From Argyresthia goedartella (Eukaryota > Arthropoda > Insecta > Lepidoptera > Argyresthiidae), in contig OX463829.1 in assembly GCA_949825045.1 (NCBI GenBank), forward strand, positions 3,596,001 through 3,660,000: a stretch of DNA of 64,000 bases, in the 5' to 3' direction. Below the pieces are notes generated by a model. That model saw nothing but the letters and a program-made list of their open reading frames with translations, was not told where the DNA came from and did not search any database. Within the stretch, counting starts at the first letter, position 1. Every line of letters starts with the position of its first letter. The position numbers and the translations under genes were made by a program. Below are positions 44,831 through 55,260 of this stretch, one piece after another.

Positions 44831-45325
44831 ATAAACTTGTCCACCAAAAAAAAGTCCTAGGCTACTAATATTTCCATATCGGTTGGATTTTCTACTGTCT
44901 GACGTCTTTATGCCGTCTCGCTCAAGAGTATGGATTGCGTGTCTTTAGCTAGTCATTTTCATATTAATTGGTGGAAAGGTACCTTGTTGTATATTTCATT
45001 TAAGCTGTTGCTATTCAAGATGTGAATAATGAAAGCAATAAGTGTTATGCATACAAAATCTTGATGTCTCTGTTATACTTCATAATACAAATACTTATGT
45101 AGTTTTTGGTTTACCTTGCAGGGCAGCCGAATTCGCCTGCAGTCCTGTTGGTGCAGGCTTTAAATTAAAACTCCCGCTTGATGCGCGATACTTTGCGTGA
45201 GTCCGCGGCTGAATTGACGGCCGCTATAAGGGCTAACACAGCCGCTGTTGCCGTGTGCTCGAGCCGCCAGACTGTTTAGAGGCATACGAAACCACAATAA
45301 ATAAATCAGTCTGTTAATAAAATAT
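44831..45325. other. Unassigned, with a GC-rich patch at 45120-45290
   Basis: No gene was recognised. The GC-rich patch (GCCGAATTCGCCTGCAGTCC) may be an old repeat. Confidence 0.35.
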
Positions 45326-45327
45326 TT

Positions 45328-45725
45328 TATCTACACAGGTATCATAAACCCTCTTTACTACGTCCAAAAACCACACGTTACGAACAGCATAATGATAAAC
45401 TTCTTGGTAAAAACTAATTTCTTATCCAAATATTGATCATTATGTACCAAAATTTGGCAATTTAAGACATTCAAATTTCGAACGCCGACGCCCTGTGCGT
45501 GCCGCCCCTAGTTTGTCTGTGAATTTGGTAGTACTGAACAAGCTAAACAACTGCGGAGCAATCATCAATGCCACCATGCCGGTCGAACATGCGGTTCCTG
45601 AACATATCAAAGAGTGCTTAGGATATGTGTGTAGATAAACTAGTGTATGTAACTGTACATCATTAGGCATTAAAACTCTCGAGTATTAATGCCCTCCATT
45701 ATGTAGCAGTCACATAAACTACTAT
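45328..45725 (-). repeat. REP-1 element, copy d
   Basis: A minus-strand copy. The hairpin has lost its central part. The MPNDVQLHTLVYLHTY open stretch starts at 45670. Confidence 0.65.
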
Positions 45726-46044
45726 TTATAAAGGTATAAGATTGTGTTTATTTTTTAAATGTAAAATAACTATGTACAAGGTTTGCCCTTCGGTCTTCCT
45801 GCAGGAAGTCAAACGAGTCTTCAACTTCCATATCGTTGGCCGCGCCAGCAGTGGTCTCCGCTTCATTTCTGAATCTAAAATAAAAATAATACGTAGTAGG
45901 TCTACATAATATAGGTATGTATTTCGAAAGTTTTGGCAAACGTTATAAACGGTGGACTTTTTCAGCTTCCATTATTATGTCTATATGTCTTGCCATTATA
46001 ATTATGAGCCAGGCATAGTTTGGGCTGCAATTTGCAAGTATATT

Positions 46045-46173
46045 AAACAATAGAGCACCTTTTCATCTTTTTATGTCCAAATTATCTACGATAGACATAT
46101 CATGTCAATTGTTTCTTTATTTGCTTAGTGTAGGTAATACCTACTATGTATTACAATGCGTGCTCAATTATTT
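46045..46173. mobile_element. Small MITE, copy 2
   Basis: It matches 43909-44034 with a few substitutions and the same inverted ends. Confidence 0.75.
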
Positions 46174-46199
46174 TGTTTTTATAAAATAAGTTAATAACT

Positions 46200-46990
46200 T
46201 TGAAACAGTGGACTCTAACCTGACCAAAAGAGATTGTTGGCAGGCTCAAGATACATTTATTAATCACAGGGTCGTGAGTCGAATATTGGTGATATAGTTG
46301 AAACGCTGGATAGGGACTCGCCGGGAATTTGTAGATTTCAGCTCCTTGGTAGACTCAATCCAACTGGTCCACTTCTCCAGACGTCAACAAGTGATTATGC
46401 GGTAGCGCCAGGAGGATATTATTCCTCGGCGTGGAACCGTTTCAGAGCTCCATTAGCGCCAGGAGGATATTACTCCTCGGCGTGGAACCCTGGAAAGAGA
46501 CCAGTGTGAATGATAGGAATACAAAAGCGCTACAGCGCCCAGCTATCAGGCGACGGCTCCCCACACGGAGACTTCCGACGAGGGCCCTAGGGTAATTAGG
46601 ATCTAAGAGTGCCGCAGTCCAATAGACACTGTATAGAAAAGGGAAATACATAGAGAGTATAAAATACACGAAAATAAGAAAGACTAACTACGAACCAATG
46701 CTTACCCATGGATTGGGGATAGTAGGGAAGTTTCGTATCAATTACTGCACTTTACAGCAACTAAACATTCAGCTCCATTACAGTACTAAAAGGAATAACA
46801 GTACTAAAGGGACTAGCCCATCGCCGCAACTAAAGGCGTGACTTAAAAATTATTGATGCAGAAGATACAACCTCACGTTTCAGAGCTCAAACAATGTCTG
46901 CCAAAAAAAAACAATCAGCTGCCAGACGAGATTCCAGACCCGAATTTCCGAATTTTTATAGTTTTAGTTTTTAACTGGCTAATCCGCCAG
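46200..46990. other. Unassigned; 51-bp tandem duplication at 46403-46490
   Basis: TAGCGCCAGGAGGATATTA with CCTCGGCGTGGAACC repeats at 46403 and 46454. The surrounding GC-richer stretch has no recognisable coding sequence; it might be an LTR or leader of an unknown element. Confidence 0.35.
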
Positions 46991-47024
46991 TAGCCAATAT
47001 GGTCAAGGAGGTAGTACGTTACAA

Positions 47025-47335
47025 CTTTGGAACATAATATCAGGGAGTGGCAGAGCTCCTTATGGAAAACGGAAAGCCCTATGTTTTTTATCTACATTTA
47101 AGACATTTTTTTTAACTTTACTTGAACTTTCTCTTTAGGCATAAGCACATCTTTGTAGATTAAAAAAATACTTCTGCTTATAGGGTAGGTACGAAATCAG
47201 ATTCCTCTAGCAACACAGCCACACATTTCATAAATTCGATATTATGCATCATTTTACACGAATCTTTGGGGACCGTTTCATTCGGTTGATATTTGATGTA
47301 GGCGCTTTTGGCAATACGATATTCAATAATCTGTC
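47025..47335. repeat. REP-5 repeat, copy 2
   Basis: The direct-orientation partner of 44488-44830. The two lie 2.5 kb apart. Confidence 0.7.
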
Positions 47336-47795
47336 CAGTTGTCCTTTTTTGGGTTACTTCATAGTGTACTTCATAATTTCACTTATACTTAAAATAAGTG
47401 TATTATACTAAATACTTGTATTAATACATCGTCGTTTCTGGGATGAAAATTTACATCCGGAAGACACCATCCAAGTTTTATTGAACAGGTTATCTGACAG
47501 TTAATTTAAAAAAAATGTTCTGAAAGCATTTTTGGATCTGTTATAGTTTAATAGCCGAAGAGTATTACTCATCTTACTTGCTTTGGTCAATTCAAGCTTT
47601 ACTTTTTTAACTTTTTCCGGCTTGAAAAGCAAAGTCCGTTAAGGATCTTACAAAAGGGTCCGAAAGAATAACCACGGTCGTCGTAACCAAAGAGTAAGAG
47701 GTAAATGTAAAACAGAGGATAACGCGAAGGTAAATAAGTATATGTAGACCAAAACAACAAAATAGTGTCTTGTTTGTTGTTAAGAAGTGATAGTT
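47336..47795. other. No gene recognised
   Basis: AT-rich spacer. Confidence 0.35.
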
Positions 47796-47799
47796 CATG

Positions 47800-48045
47800 G
47801 GCTATGTTTCATCTTTACTCAACTGACACCTGTAAGCCCCACTTCATAAAACACCGAATTCTCACATTTCCAGCACTATATTTAATTGAGGTAGCTTCAT
47901 TTGTGAAGAATAATCTGCATCTTTTTCCACGCAACAGTGCAGCAGTAAATCGAAACAGACGAGTCAAAACTAAACTACCGTTACACCCTTGTAAAACAAC
48001 GCTATTGCGAAAGAGCATTGTATGTATGGCGCCCATTACATAGGG
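47800..48045 (+). pseudogene. LINE C-terminal fragment
   Basis: The plus strand encodes CKPHFIKHRILTFPALYLIE and ASFVKNNLHLFPRNSAAVNR, ending KSIVCMAP, the post-RT tail of a CR1/Jockey-like LINE similar in pattern to 13002-13334 and 16125-16730 but a different family. Confidence 0.75.
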
Positions 48046-48216
48046 CGCACTGTAAGTTTCCGGAACTGGCCACTTACTTACATAAACAATATTTAAAAAT
48101 TTATTGCAACATTTGAAAATAGAACTCTTTGGCTGTAGAATGCAGTTTGTTTCATCTGACTGCCTTTTGTTTTTACCTTGTGGCGCCATTTAAAAAATTG
48201 TGTGTCTGCATCAACA

Positions 48217-48404
48217 TGGATTTAACTCGGGAAAATTTTCGTAGTATGATTTTCTACGATTTTAAGTGTAATTTGACAGCTCAACAGAGCATCGCTCGGC
48301 TTGAAACAGCTTTTGGCAATGAAGCACCATGCAAGACAACTGTTTATAGCTGGTTTGCAGAATTCAAGCGTGGTCGTATCAATCTCAGTGACTTGTCCGA
48401 ATAG
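48217..48404 (+). pseudogene. Mariner-family transposase, N-terminal fragment
   Basis: From the ATG at 48217 the frame reads MDLTRENFRSMIFYDFKCNL, then ETAFGNEAPCKTTVYSWFAE and FKRGRINLSD before stopping. This is the paired helix-turn-helix start of mariner transposases, where the first helix-turn-helix binds the element's inverted repeats. About 60 of ~345 residues remain. The sequence ends where the BEL/Pao remnant begins, so the rest was lost by rearrangement. The D,D34D catalytic domain is absent. Confidence 0.87.
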
Positions 48405-48407
48405 GCG

Positions 48408-49445
48408 CTACCTTGCTTTTTGCCAAAACCAAACGCACGTCGACATCCCGTTCGAGGTAGGTGCTGACCCATCAAAAACAACTCGAATCTTGCCGGTAGG
48501 GGTTCGCAGGACGGCATGGTGTGGAAGGAAACAATGATCCTCAGATCTCCAGTCCACACCCGATACTGACATGTGTCCTAACGACTCATACTCCCTCATG
48601 AAATCGACGTATTTTTGTTTAAATACGGCGTCCCTTGACATTCTACGCTCCATCGACATCAATCTCGTCTCAGCCATCTTCCTAGATTCTCCTAGTGGCG
48701 GTCGATCGGCCCTGAAAGGCAGTCGAGTCACAAAACGACCAGAACGAAGGCGACCAGTACTATTCTGGTAAAACAACTCGCACTCTTCTTCGTCTGCGTC
48801 GACTCGACGAACGGTGGGAGGTTCCTCTATTTCCCAGAAACGTTGGATAGCGTCTGACAACGCTGAGCCAATAAGTATGCCATCTGACTCGGCAGGCCTA
48901 ACCATTGGCAATGCCGTACCCATGATCACGTGACCAAACTTAGTATCCACAGCAATCAACCCGTCAGGCTGAAGAACTCGCCGATCCGACAGCAGATACC
49001 TACCCAGAACGTCTGCTCCCAGTAGCAGGTCGACCGGGGCTGGAGTGTCAAAATCGGGATCCGCCAACTTGAGTCCTGATGTCAGGAATCGAACGGCACG
49101 ATTCAACTTCACCAAGGGGTGTCTGCCCATGACATGCGTCAATACTAAAGCTTGCACGGATGTTTTTGTCAAAATGTCATAACGTGGAGAGAACGTGATC
49201 ACCGATTGACCAACTACATTCGTAACCGTAACATTCCTCACGCCCCGTATTGATTTATTATACCTATTTACCTTGAGGCCCAACCATTTTGCTAAATCAT
49301 TCGATACAATGCAGCCCTGAGCTCCAGAATCTAATAGGGCGCGAACGTATGTTGGGTTGCCCACCAAATTCCAAACAAGCACAGAGGCGATCGGTAACAC
49401 CACCGTCTCCGGTTGGGGGGCAACAAATGGTTGGGCCGCAAATTC
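48408..49445 (-). pseudogene. BEL/Pao pol start: aspartic protease and RT N-terminus
   Basis: After a TAG at 49446-49448 the frame stays open to 48408. ALLDSGAQGCIVSNDLAKWL carries the catalytic D-S-G of a retropepsin-type protease. Next comes PVDLLLGADVLGRYLL and the usual BEL/Pao stretch (HVIMGTALP). The RT N-terminus follows (YFLPHHAVLRTPTGKI-like, VVFDGSAPTSNGMS). Sequence after NGMS is foreign, marking the breakpoint. The frame is the same as for gag, so gag and pol were one frame. The protease looks intact apart from the upstream stop. Confidence 0.9.
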
Positions 49446-50048
49446 CTAGCGAGGGCCCACGGGGCCCCACTCTGCCTGTAACCGATCAGGTATGCAGCTA
49501 TACGCCAGAGGGTCCCATTGTACAAATGGCCCACGCGCCGGTTCCATTGCCACCCTACGATTCCCCGTAAAGGGGGGTGGGCGTGAATTCAACCGTGGCC
49601 GCTCCATGAGCGGGGGGGACATCACATGTGACCGACGAGGACGAGGCGACGAGCGGGGCGACAACTGAGGCGGCGTCCGAACCGCACCCGCATAGCTCGA
49701 AGGTGTCCCATGCCACCCGCCCGTTACGGCCTGCTCAACACACCCAATGTCCCGCTGAGTCGGATGCTGAGTCGCAACCGAAATCTCAGGGCCCCCCATG
49801 TGATGACCCTGAGTGCGGCCCTGCACCCCTGGGTGGCCGCGTGCTTGTGGCCCCATTGCCCGCTGAGTCGGATGCTGAGTCGCAACCGAAAACTCAGGGC
49901 CCCCCATGTGATGACCCTGAGTGCGGCCCTGCACCCTAGTACTGCCCTGTGCACGTAGGGACGTTGGCCCCTGAGTTGCGCTCCGAGTCGCAAACGAATT
50001 CTCAGGGCCCCTTGCCGTGTCACCCTGGGTACGGCCCTGTGGTGGCTG
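49446..50048 (-). repeat. Linker between gag and protease with a 108-bp tandem repeat
   Basis: Three units of exactly 108 bp (36 codons) can be anchored at GAGTCGCAA on the plus strand (49769, 49877, 49985). On the minus strand each reads QGRTQG...GPE...AT and they stay in the gag frame. The third is diverged. The rest is Pro/Arg-rich. No enzymatic domain is seen. It ends at the TAG at 49446-49448. Confidence 0.87.
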
Positions 50049-51269
50049 TTAGCCGGACCGGTTCATGCACAACAGATTGTTGTGGGCCCCACCACAATAT
50101 CCGCACATTTGTGTGCGCGTGCAGTCCCTAGCCATGTGTGGCCTGAGGCACAGGAAACACCAGCCCCGCTGCTTGGCCATCTGGCGCGGTCCCTGAACCC
50201 TAAGTTCCCCGAACTTATTGCAATTGGCCACAGCATGGCCAATCTGCCTACAACATGGGAAGGTCTCACTATGTGGGTTCAATGCACTCACAGTCCCATA
50301 TGACTGCCGGTTGGTGCGGTCCTTCCTCGTCGGAGGGCCCCTACTCACAGCGCTCCCGGCAGCTCTCTGTGGCTCCGAAGGATGGGTGACCGTCAACCCC
50401 AAATTCTCTGCCCGTCGAGCCTCCTCTTCCAAAAATCCGACCAAGTCGGAGAAGGCGGGCAGGTCCTCGGCCGACCTCCCGTGAGACTGTTCGAAACGAG
50501 TCTGCACGTCAGCGGGTAGGCGGGAAAGTACAATGTACAACAGTAGGTACGACCATTCACCAACCGGAAGTCCAAGATTCTCTAAAGCCTTGGTGACGGA
50601 CAACAATGGGTTCAAAACCTCCGTCCGTATGGCCCCGACCTTGTTCACAACCGGGATGCTGAACAAACGGTTCAGTTGGGCATCGGCCAACCTCCGTTTG
50701 TTGTGGTAACGTCTGACCAACAATTGCCTGGCCGTCTCATAGTTACCCTCCGTAACTGTCAAATGAGCGACCAGCTCCCTAGGCTCACCCCTCAATGCTG
50801 CCACCAGCTGAGCCATCTTGACAGACTTGGTAATGTCCGATCGCATGTGCACCAAACTGTCGAACAGATTGATGAAGCTCATCCATTCACCGGACACGCC
50901 GTCAAAGATAGGCATAGTAATGGCAGGTAACCTGGACCCCGATCCCTGATGCGGCAGAGGTGCTTCAATGTCACCACCATGGCTGGACTCGCGCTGTCTA
51001 CGTATGTCCGCAGCCTTCTGCGTGATAGCAGCTGCCATCTCCATACATTGGTCGACATCCCCTATCAACCGTGACAGCCTGTCAGGTGCACAACCATCAA
51101 CTGATTCCGCCTGCGCGGACAATTCGAGCACCCTATTGTAACGTTCCTTAACGTCCATAGACCGCTCCAATACCACATCATGCCTATCTAAACGGTCTAT
51201 CAGACCGTGTGCGGAGGAAAACCATCTGAGTTCCTTAGAAACACCCTTCTGGATTTCTGATAACGACAT
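50049..51269 (-). CDS. BEL/Pao gag polyprotein (nucleocapsid region)
   Basis: This 406-residue frame starts at an ATG 808 bp inside the LTR. Residues ~120-300 (ITMPIFDGVSGEWMSFINLF, LVAALRGEPRELVAHLTVTE, DVQTRFEQSHGRSAEDLPAF) match the DUF1759-type gag domain of BEL/Pao elements, which assembles into cytoplasmic particles around the element's RNA. Three zinc knuckles follow: CCRQIGHAVANC (first Cys displaced), CFLCLRPHMARDC and CGYCGGAHNNLLC. A TAA at 50049 ends the frame. The same frame stays open beyond it through the linker, so gag is likely cut off by a point mutation, or the stop regulates the gag/pol ratio. Confidence 0.92.
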   Translation of the reverse strand: MSLSEIQKGVSKELRWFSSAHGLIDRLDRHDVVLERSMDVKERYNRVLELSAQAESVDGCAPDRLSRLIGDVDQCMEMAAAITQKAADIRRQRESSHGGDIEAPLPHQGSGSRLPAITMPIFDGVSGEWMSFINLFDSLVHMRSDITKSVKMAQLVAALRGEPRELVAHLTVTEGNYETARQLLVRRYHNKRRLADAQLNRLFSIPVVNKVGAIRTEVLNPLLSVTKALENLGLPVGEWSYLLLYIVLSRLPADVQTRFEQSHGRSAEDLPAFSDLVGFLEEEARRAENLGLTVTHPSEPQRAAGSAVSRGPPTRKDRTNRQSYGTVSALNPHSETFPCCRQIGHAVANCNKFGELRVQGPRQMAKQRGWCFLCLRPHMARDCTRTQMCGYCGGAHNNLLCMNRSG

Positions 51270-51535
51270 GATCGGAACGATACTTACTCACAATTTGCAG
51301 TAACTCAATTTTATTGGACCCTCCAGTCTACAACCCAAACGAGGGAACCCTAAACCACAACTTAAACAATGTTGTTTTCCTTAAACAATAGGAACCGAGT
51401 TTTATATCTATATAAATTCTGTAAATACAATTTAGTTTCCCTTTATCATTATAACACACACAGATAGTCAATATTAGTTCAAGTTATAAATTGCTATAAA
51501 CTGAAAACAATGTAATAGCCTGCTATCAATTATAA

Positions 51536-51787
51536 TAATAATAATACCTTGGACACTATTTACACACATTGATCTAGCCCCAAACTAGGATTCCCTGTAT
51601 CTTGGGTACTAGACAACGATACACATACTTATATAGCTAAATATTATACTTAGATAGATAAACAACCATGACTAGGGTACAAACATCCGTTCTCATCAAA
51701 CAAATATTTGCCCCCACCGGGACTCGAACCCGGGACCCTTGGCTTCGTAGGCAGGGTCACTGCCGACTCGGCTATTCGGGTCGTCAA
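51536..51787 (-). mobile_element. SINE-1, copy 7, inside the BEL leader
   Basis: On the minus strand: A box TAGCCGAGTCGG, B box GGTTCGAGTCC, full body, ATT tail. It is one of the two copies with an intact polymerase III promoter. It inserted between the LTR and gag of the BEL/Pao element, so it is younger than that copy. Confidence 0.9.
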
Positions 51788-52076
51788 ATCTTCATCAATA
51801 GATGTAACTACCTATGTTAACCAAAACATTCATTCAATAGCATTACTAGACCACTAATAGATTGACTAACTGGTAATTCAATGCAAATTTCAATTCAATA
51901 TCTGTCTGTCTACTACCAGCAATAGACTTATAGCTTACAATACTACCAATCTATGTGGATATAGGAACAACCAGTTACTTAACCGCCTATACCTACAGAT
52001 TGATAGTCCCAAATCGTGCCTTCCTGGAGCCCTTGACGGCTGCAAATCTCAGGAAGCCACGCTCTAGCTACCAAAA

Positions 52077-52624
52077 TGTTCAGGCTTCTCAGCACCTAAT
52101 GACCTCGTAGGGGCCCATCAGCTACGAGGTAGCGTGACGATCAGGTGCCAAGAAGTGATGAACGTCGGCGATTCACCGAGCTAAAGTTATGTGGGGTAGA
52201 TCTAACCTGGTCTGTGCTTCGGACCCGTCAACCTCCTGTCTCTCTGCAAAGCCCGGGCGCGCCCTAGGCTCTTCTTGGTAGACAGGTTCTTCAGCCAACC
52301 AGGTATGACTGGCGGGCCAGCGTCAATGTGCACAGTGGTCCAACACAGGTTATGTTCTACATGGTAAATACAAATCGGGCACGAAAATCCGAACTTTATC
52401 TGGTTCGAGAGACAACGGCATACTCAGCTATATTAACAATCCTGAGGGAATCCCGAATACATTCCAGATGGCCTGTGATTTAATATCAATACCCTAACCA
52501 AAACGCGTTTATATTGCGAGGGCTTTCATCTGTCAGTTGTCAAAACTGCCTGATTGACAGCTAACGTCAAAATTAAAATGACCGTTCAGAAACCATCGAT
52601 CGAATATCGATTTGGAATCGAACA
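52077..52624 (-). repeat. 5' LTR of the BEL/Pao element (548 bp)
   Basis: On the minus strand it starts TGTTCGATTCCAAATCGATA and ends TTCAGGC-side ...GAACA, in the TG...CA style. It matches the solo LTR 31115-31658. The sequence just inside it, TTTTGGTAGCTAGAGCGTGG, is where a tRNA primer-binding site is expected, but I could not match it to a tRNA with certainty. Confidence 0.9.
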
Positions 52625-52865
52625 GTTTTCATATAGAACTAATTTCCTTACAAAAAAAATACAATACAGGAAATAACAGGTATTCACTTAAAGAAATAGG
52701 ACAAATAATTAAGCGTGTGAACACTCATCTTTTATGAATACTTGCCACTTAAAACATACAGTGATATATTAAAATAAAAACTATATGTAAAAAGAAAAAT
52801 TATGCACTAAAATAGTTAGGGGTGGGCACCGCCTTGTCTTGATAATACTGGTATGAAATAAAAGT

Positions 52866-55260
52866 CTATGTCCAACAACCACAATGTCTCGCCACCTGCT
52901 GTCCCCGCGGCAACACGCGGTCATTGAGCGATTTAATCTCAGCAGGGACGTGTGCCCTATTGCGATTCATCGTCCCAATGACATCAGTTGCACGGGATTT
53001 GAGGTACCTCGTCAAGGGCAGTTGGTTATACCAATTGTCCATGAAAAGGCAATGCCCCAAATCGAGATACCCATCCATGACTTCAAGAACAACCTTCGCG
53101 GTAACGTTGCTGAACCCATGAATGGACGTCTGGTGCATCGAAGAATCTTTACCCGCGTACAAGAGAGTCTTCAGCAAGTAACCAGTCGTTGCTTCGCACA
53201 GGTCGTAGGACTTGATCCCGAACCTGGCCGCTTTGGTGCGTATGGATTGGACCCAAGAAAGGCGTCCCTTCCATAGAAGCAACGACTCGTCCAAACTGAG
53301 TTCTCTTCGTGGCGTATACAAACTCGGAAATATATCGTTGCAATTTGTCAAAATGGGGGTAATTTTGAAGATTTTTTTGTGATACGAAGACACACCAGTA
53401 GGTTGTTCTTCGTGGTTCACAAAATGGAGAAAACGCGTGAGCATGAAGAAGCGATTGCGACTCATCAACTTCCTGAAGTTTGCCATTTCCAACATACCAG
53501 ACTTCCAGTATTCATGGACATTCGTCCTCAAGCACAGCGACATATAGATCAGCACGGCAAATAATACATAAATTTCGTCGACTGTGGTCTCTCGCCAGTC
53601 GTCCAGACTGGCGGGAATATGACCTGTCTCGGATAATTTACTTATTATTTGCCATGCGTATCTATTTGTCTCGGTGACAATCATCTCAATGATTGACCGA
53701 GGCCACATTCTCAAAAAGATATCCGTAGGATCCTGGGATATAGACTGCGGGCCCGGTGAACGCAGATATGTTTCTGCTTGGCCAATGAAATTCGAAAAAT
53801 CACTCGACCAAGAAAAAACATTCGCGTCCGGGCTAGCAGGCGGGCTGACAGCACGCGGGCGCACAGCGGCCGGGCTGTCAGGCGCACTGACCACAGTTTC
53901 CGCCCCAACATCCGGCAGAGATACTTCATCACCTTCCATATCGACAGCCACCTCATGCTTTCCTTGCAATTGTCCTCTCAAAAATCCGATTAATTCTTCT
54001 GCTTGAACATTCTTTATCTCGGCATACTCTCCTAGAACAGGCAGCGGGCTAACATTCAAATCAAACAAACTTTCTGGTCGCATGCATTCTATTTCCTCCG
54101 CCTCCGCTACAGCGAAACTCCGCTCTAATTTGCCCGTATCAGACGAAGTTGCAATGACCGCGTCGAAATCGTCAACGTCACTATCAGAGATATCCAGTTC
54201 ACTTCCGGAGTCCTCAATGAAATGTTCATTTACAATATTTTCTATCTCACTTTCATTGAGAACCCGGGAGTGAACTGGCATTCTCGACGATGACGATGAC
54301 GACCCAGGCATTGGAGCTGCAGCGCGTTTACGCGCTCCGGATGTTTCTCTAACAATATTTAATGCAGTGGTTGTTGTTGCGGTGGACACGGAGGCCGCCG
54401 TGGCTGTGGCAGCCGTGCCCAACTGTTATGAAAAAAAAAACACACGATTTTAGCAACAAATGAAACAACAGAGGGGGATTGTAAAGTTTTTTTAATTAAA
54501 AGTACTGGATCAAAATACGTACCAGCTCACTCCCACTGCGTTGCTGGAGGTTGCTGGCTGCCGGCTCCTCCCCGCTTCCCGACGTCGGCGGCCGCTGCCA
54601 GCTGCTGCCAGCTGCTGATGACTGTGAAAATAGAAAAATACATTATTGTATATGGTATGGTACTAGAAAGCATGGAAGGATAGCTGGAATAGAAGAGTAG
54701 GTGCAGGAGAAATGCACAAAGGCCCCGCTCAAATGGGCCAGCTGCAGGCAGGCCACACCCTGTTGGAGGAGAAGAATGGTATGATACCACCGGTGATCTA
54801 TCTGCTTGCTAATCAGAATACCTACCACCATTTCTTCAGCCAGCGAGCGCCGGCAGCGCCTTGATGTCGACGGCTGCGGGGAGGAGTCGCCCTCGCTCCC
54901 GCTCCGGCCCAGAGAAGCTGGTTGCTTCACCATCTATAACATAAATAAAATAGGCAAATTAAATATAAACAAAATACCAGACTGGCAGTCAGTGACATTT
55001 GCAGTATAATTATTTGTGTCCTTTTAGTATAAAACTTCACATTTCCCAGGTAAATATTTAATTATACTTGGTAAAACTATATTCAGACCGTTTAGGCTGC
55101 TGAATGGAACAAATTAATGGATATGTATATATATAAATATAAAAGGAAACGAAGCAAAAACGATGCGAGTGAAATTTCAATTATTTACCTTCATCCGACC
55201 GGAGCGGGAGCGCACATACACCAGCTTCTCATCAAGCTGGGCATGGTAGTCATGATCCAT
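52866..55260 (-). CDS. piggyBac-type transposase gene, four exons, C-terminus lost
   Basis: Exons: 55260-55189, 54933-54826, 54621-54523 and 54422-52866. Each junction has a GT donor and AG acceptor and all three introns are phase 0, giving ~611 residues. Exon 1 starts MDHDYHAQLDEKLVYVRSRS. The early part is acidic and Ser/Ala-rich. From residue ~300 a piggyBac transposase domain follows (RMWPRSIIEMIVTETNRYAW, EIYVLFAVLIYMSL). Catalytic Asp 1 lies in LSLDESLLLWKGRL (~471) and Asp 2 in LFMDNWYNQLPL (~555). The frame ends after PRGQQVARHCG with a short unrelated tail, so the last catalytic Asp and the C-terminal Cys-rich finger are missing. piggyBac transposases move DNA by cut and paste at TTAA. 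Most mobile copies are intronless or have few introns, so four exons point to an unusual family or a former host-used gene. As it stands it should be inactive for transposition. Confidence 0.83.

Larger units (their letters stand above)
48408..52624 (-). mobile_element. BEL/Pao LTR retrotransposon, 3' half missing
   Basis: On the minus strand: LTR 52624-52077, a leader (52076-51270) carrying a SINE-1 insertion, gag from the ATG at 51269, a linker, an aspartic protease, and the first RT residues. It ends at about 48440. No RT core, RNase H, integrase or 3' LTR follows. A mariner fragment lies at the breakpoint. Confidence 0.92.

Noticed and set aside
53674..54006. Plus-strand open frames opposite the piggyBac gene
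   Set aside because: No family resemblance; the minus-strand transposase domain with catalytic residues accounts for the region.
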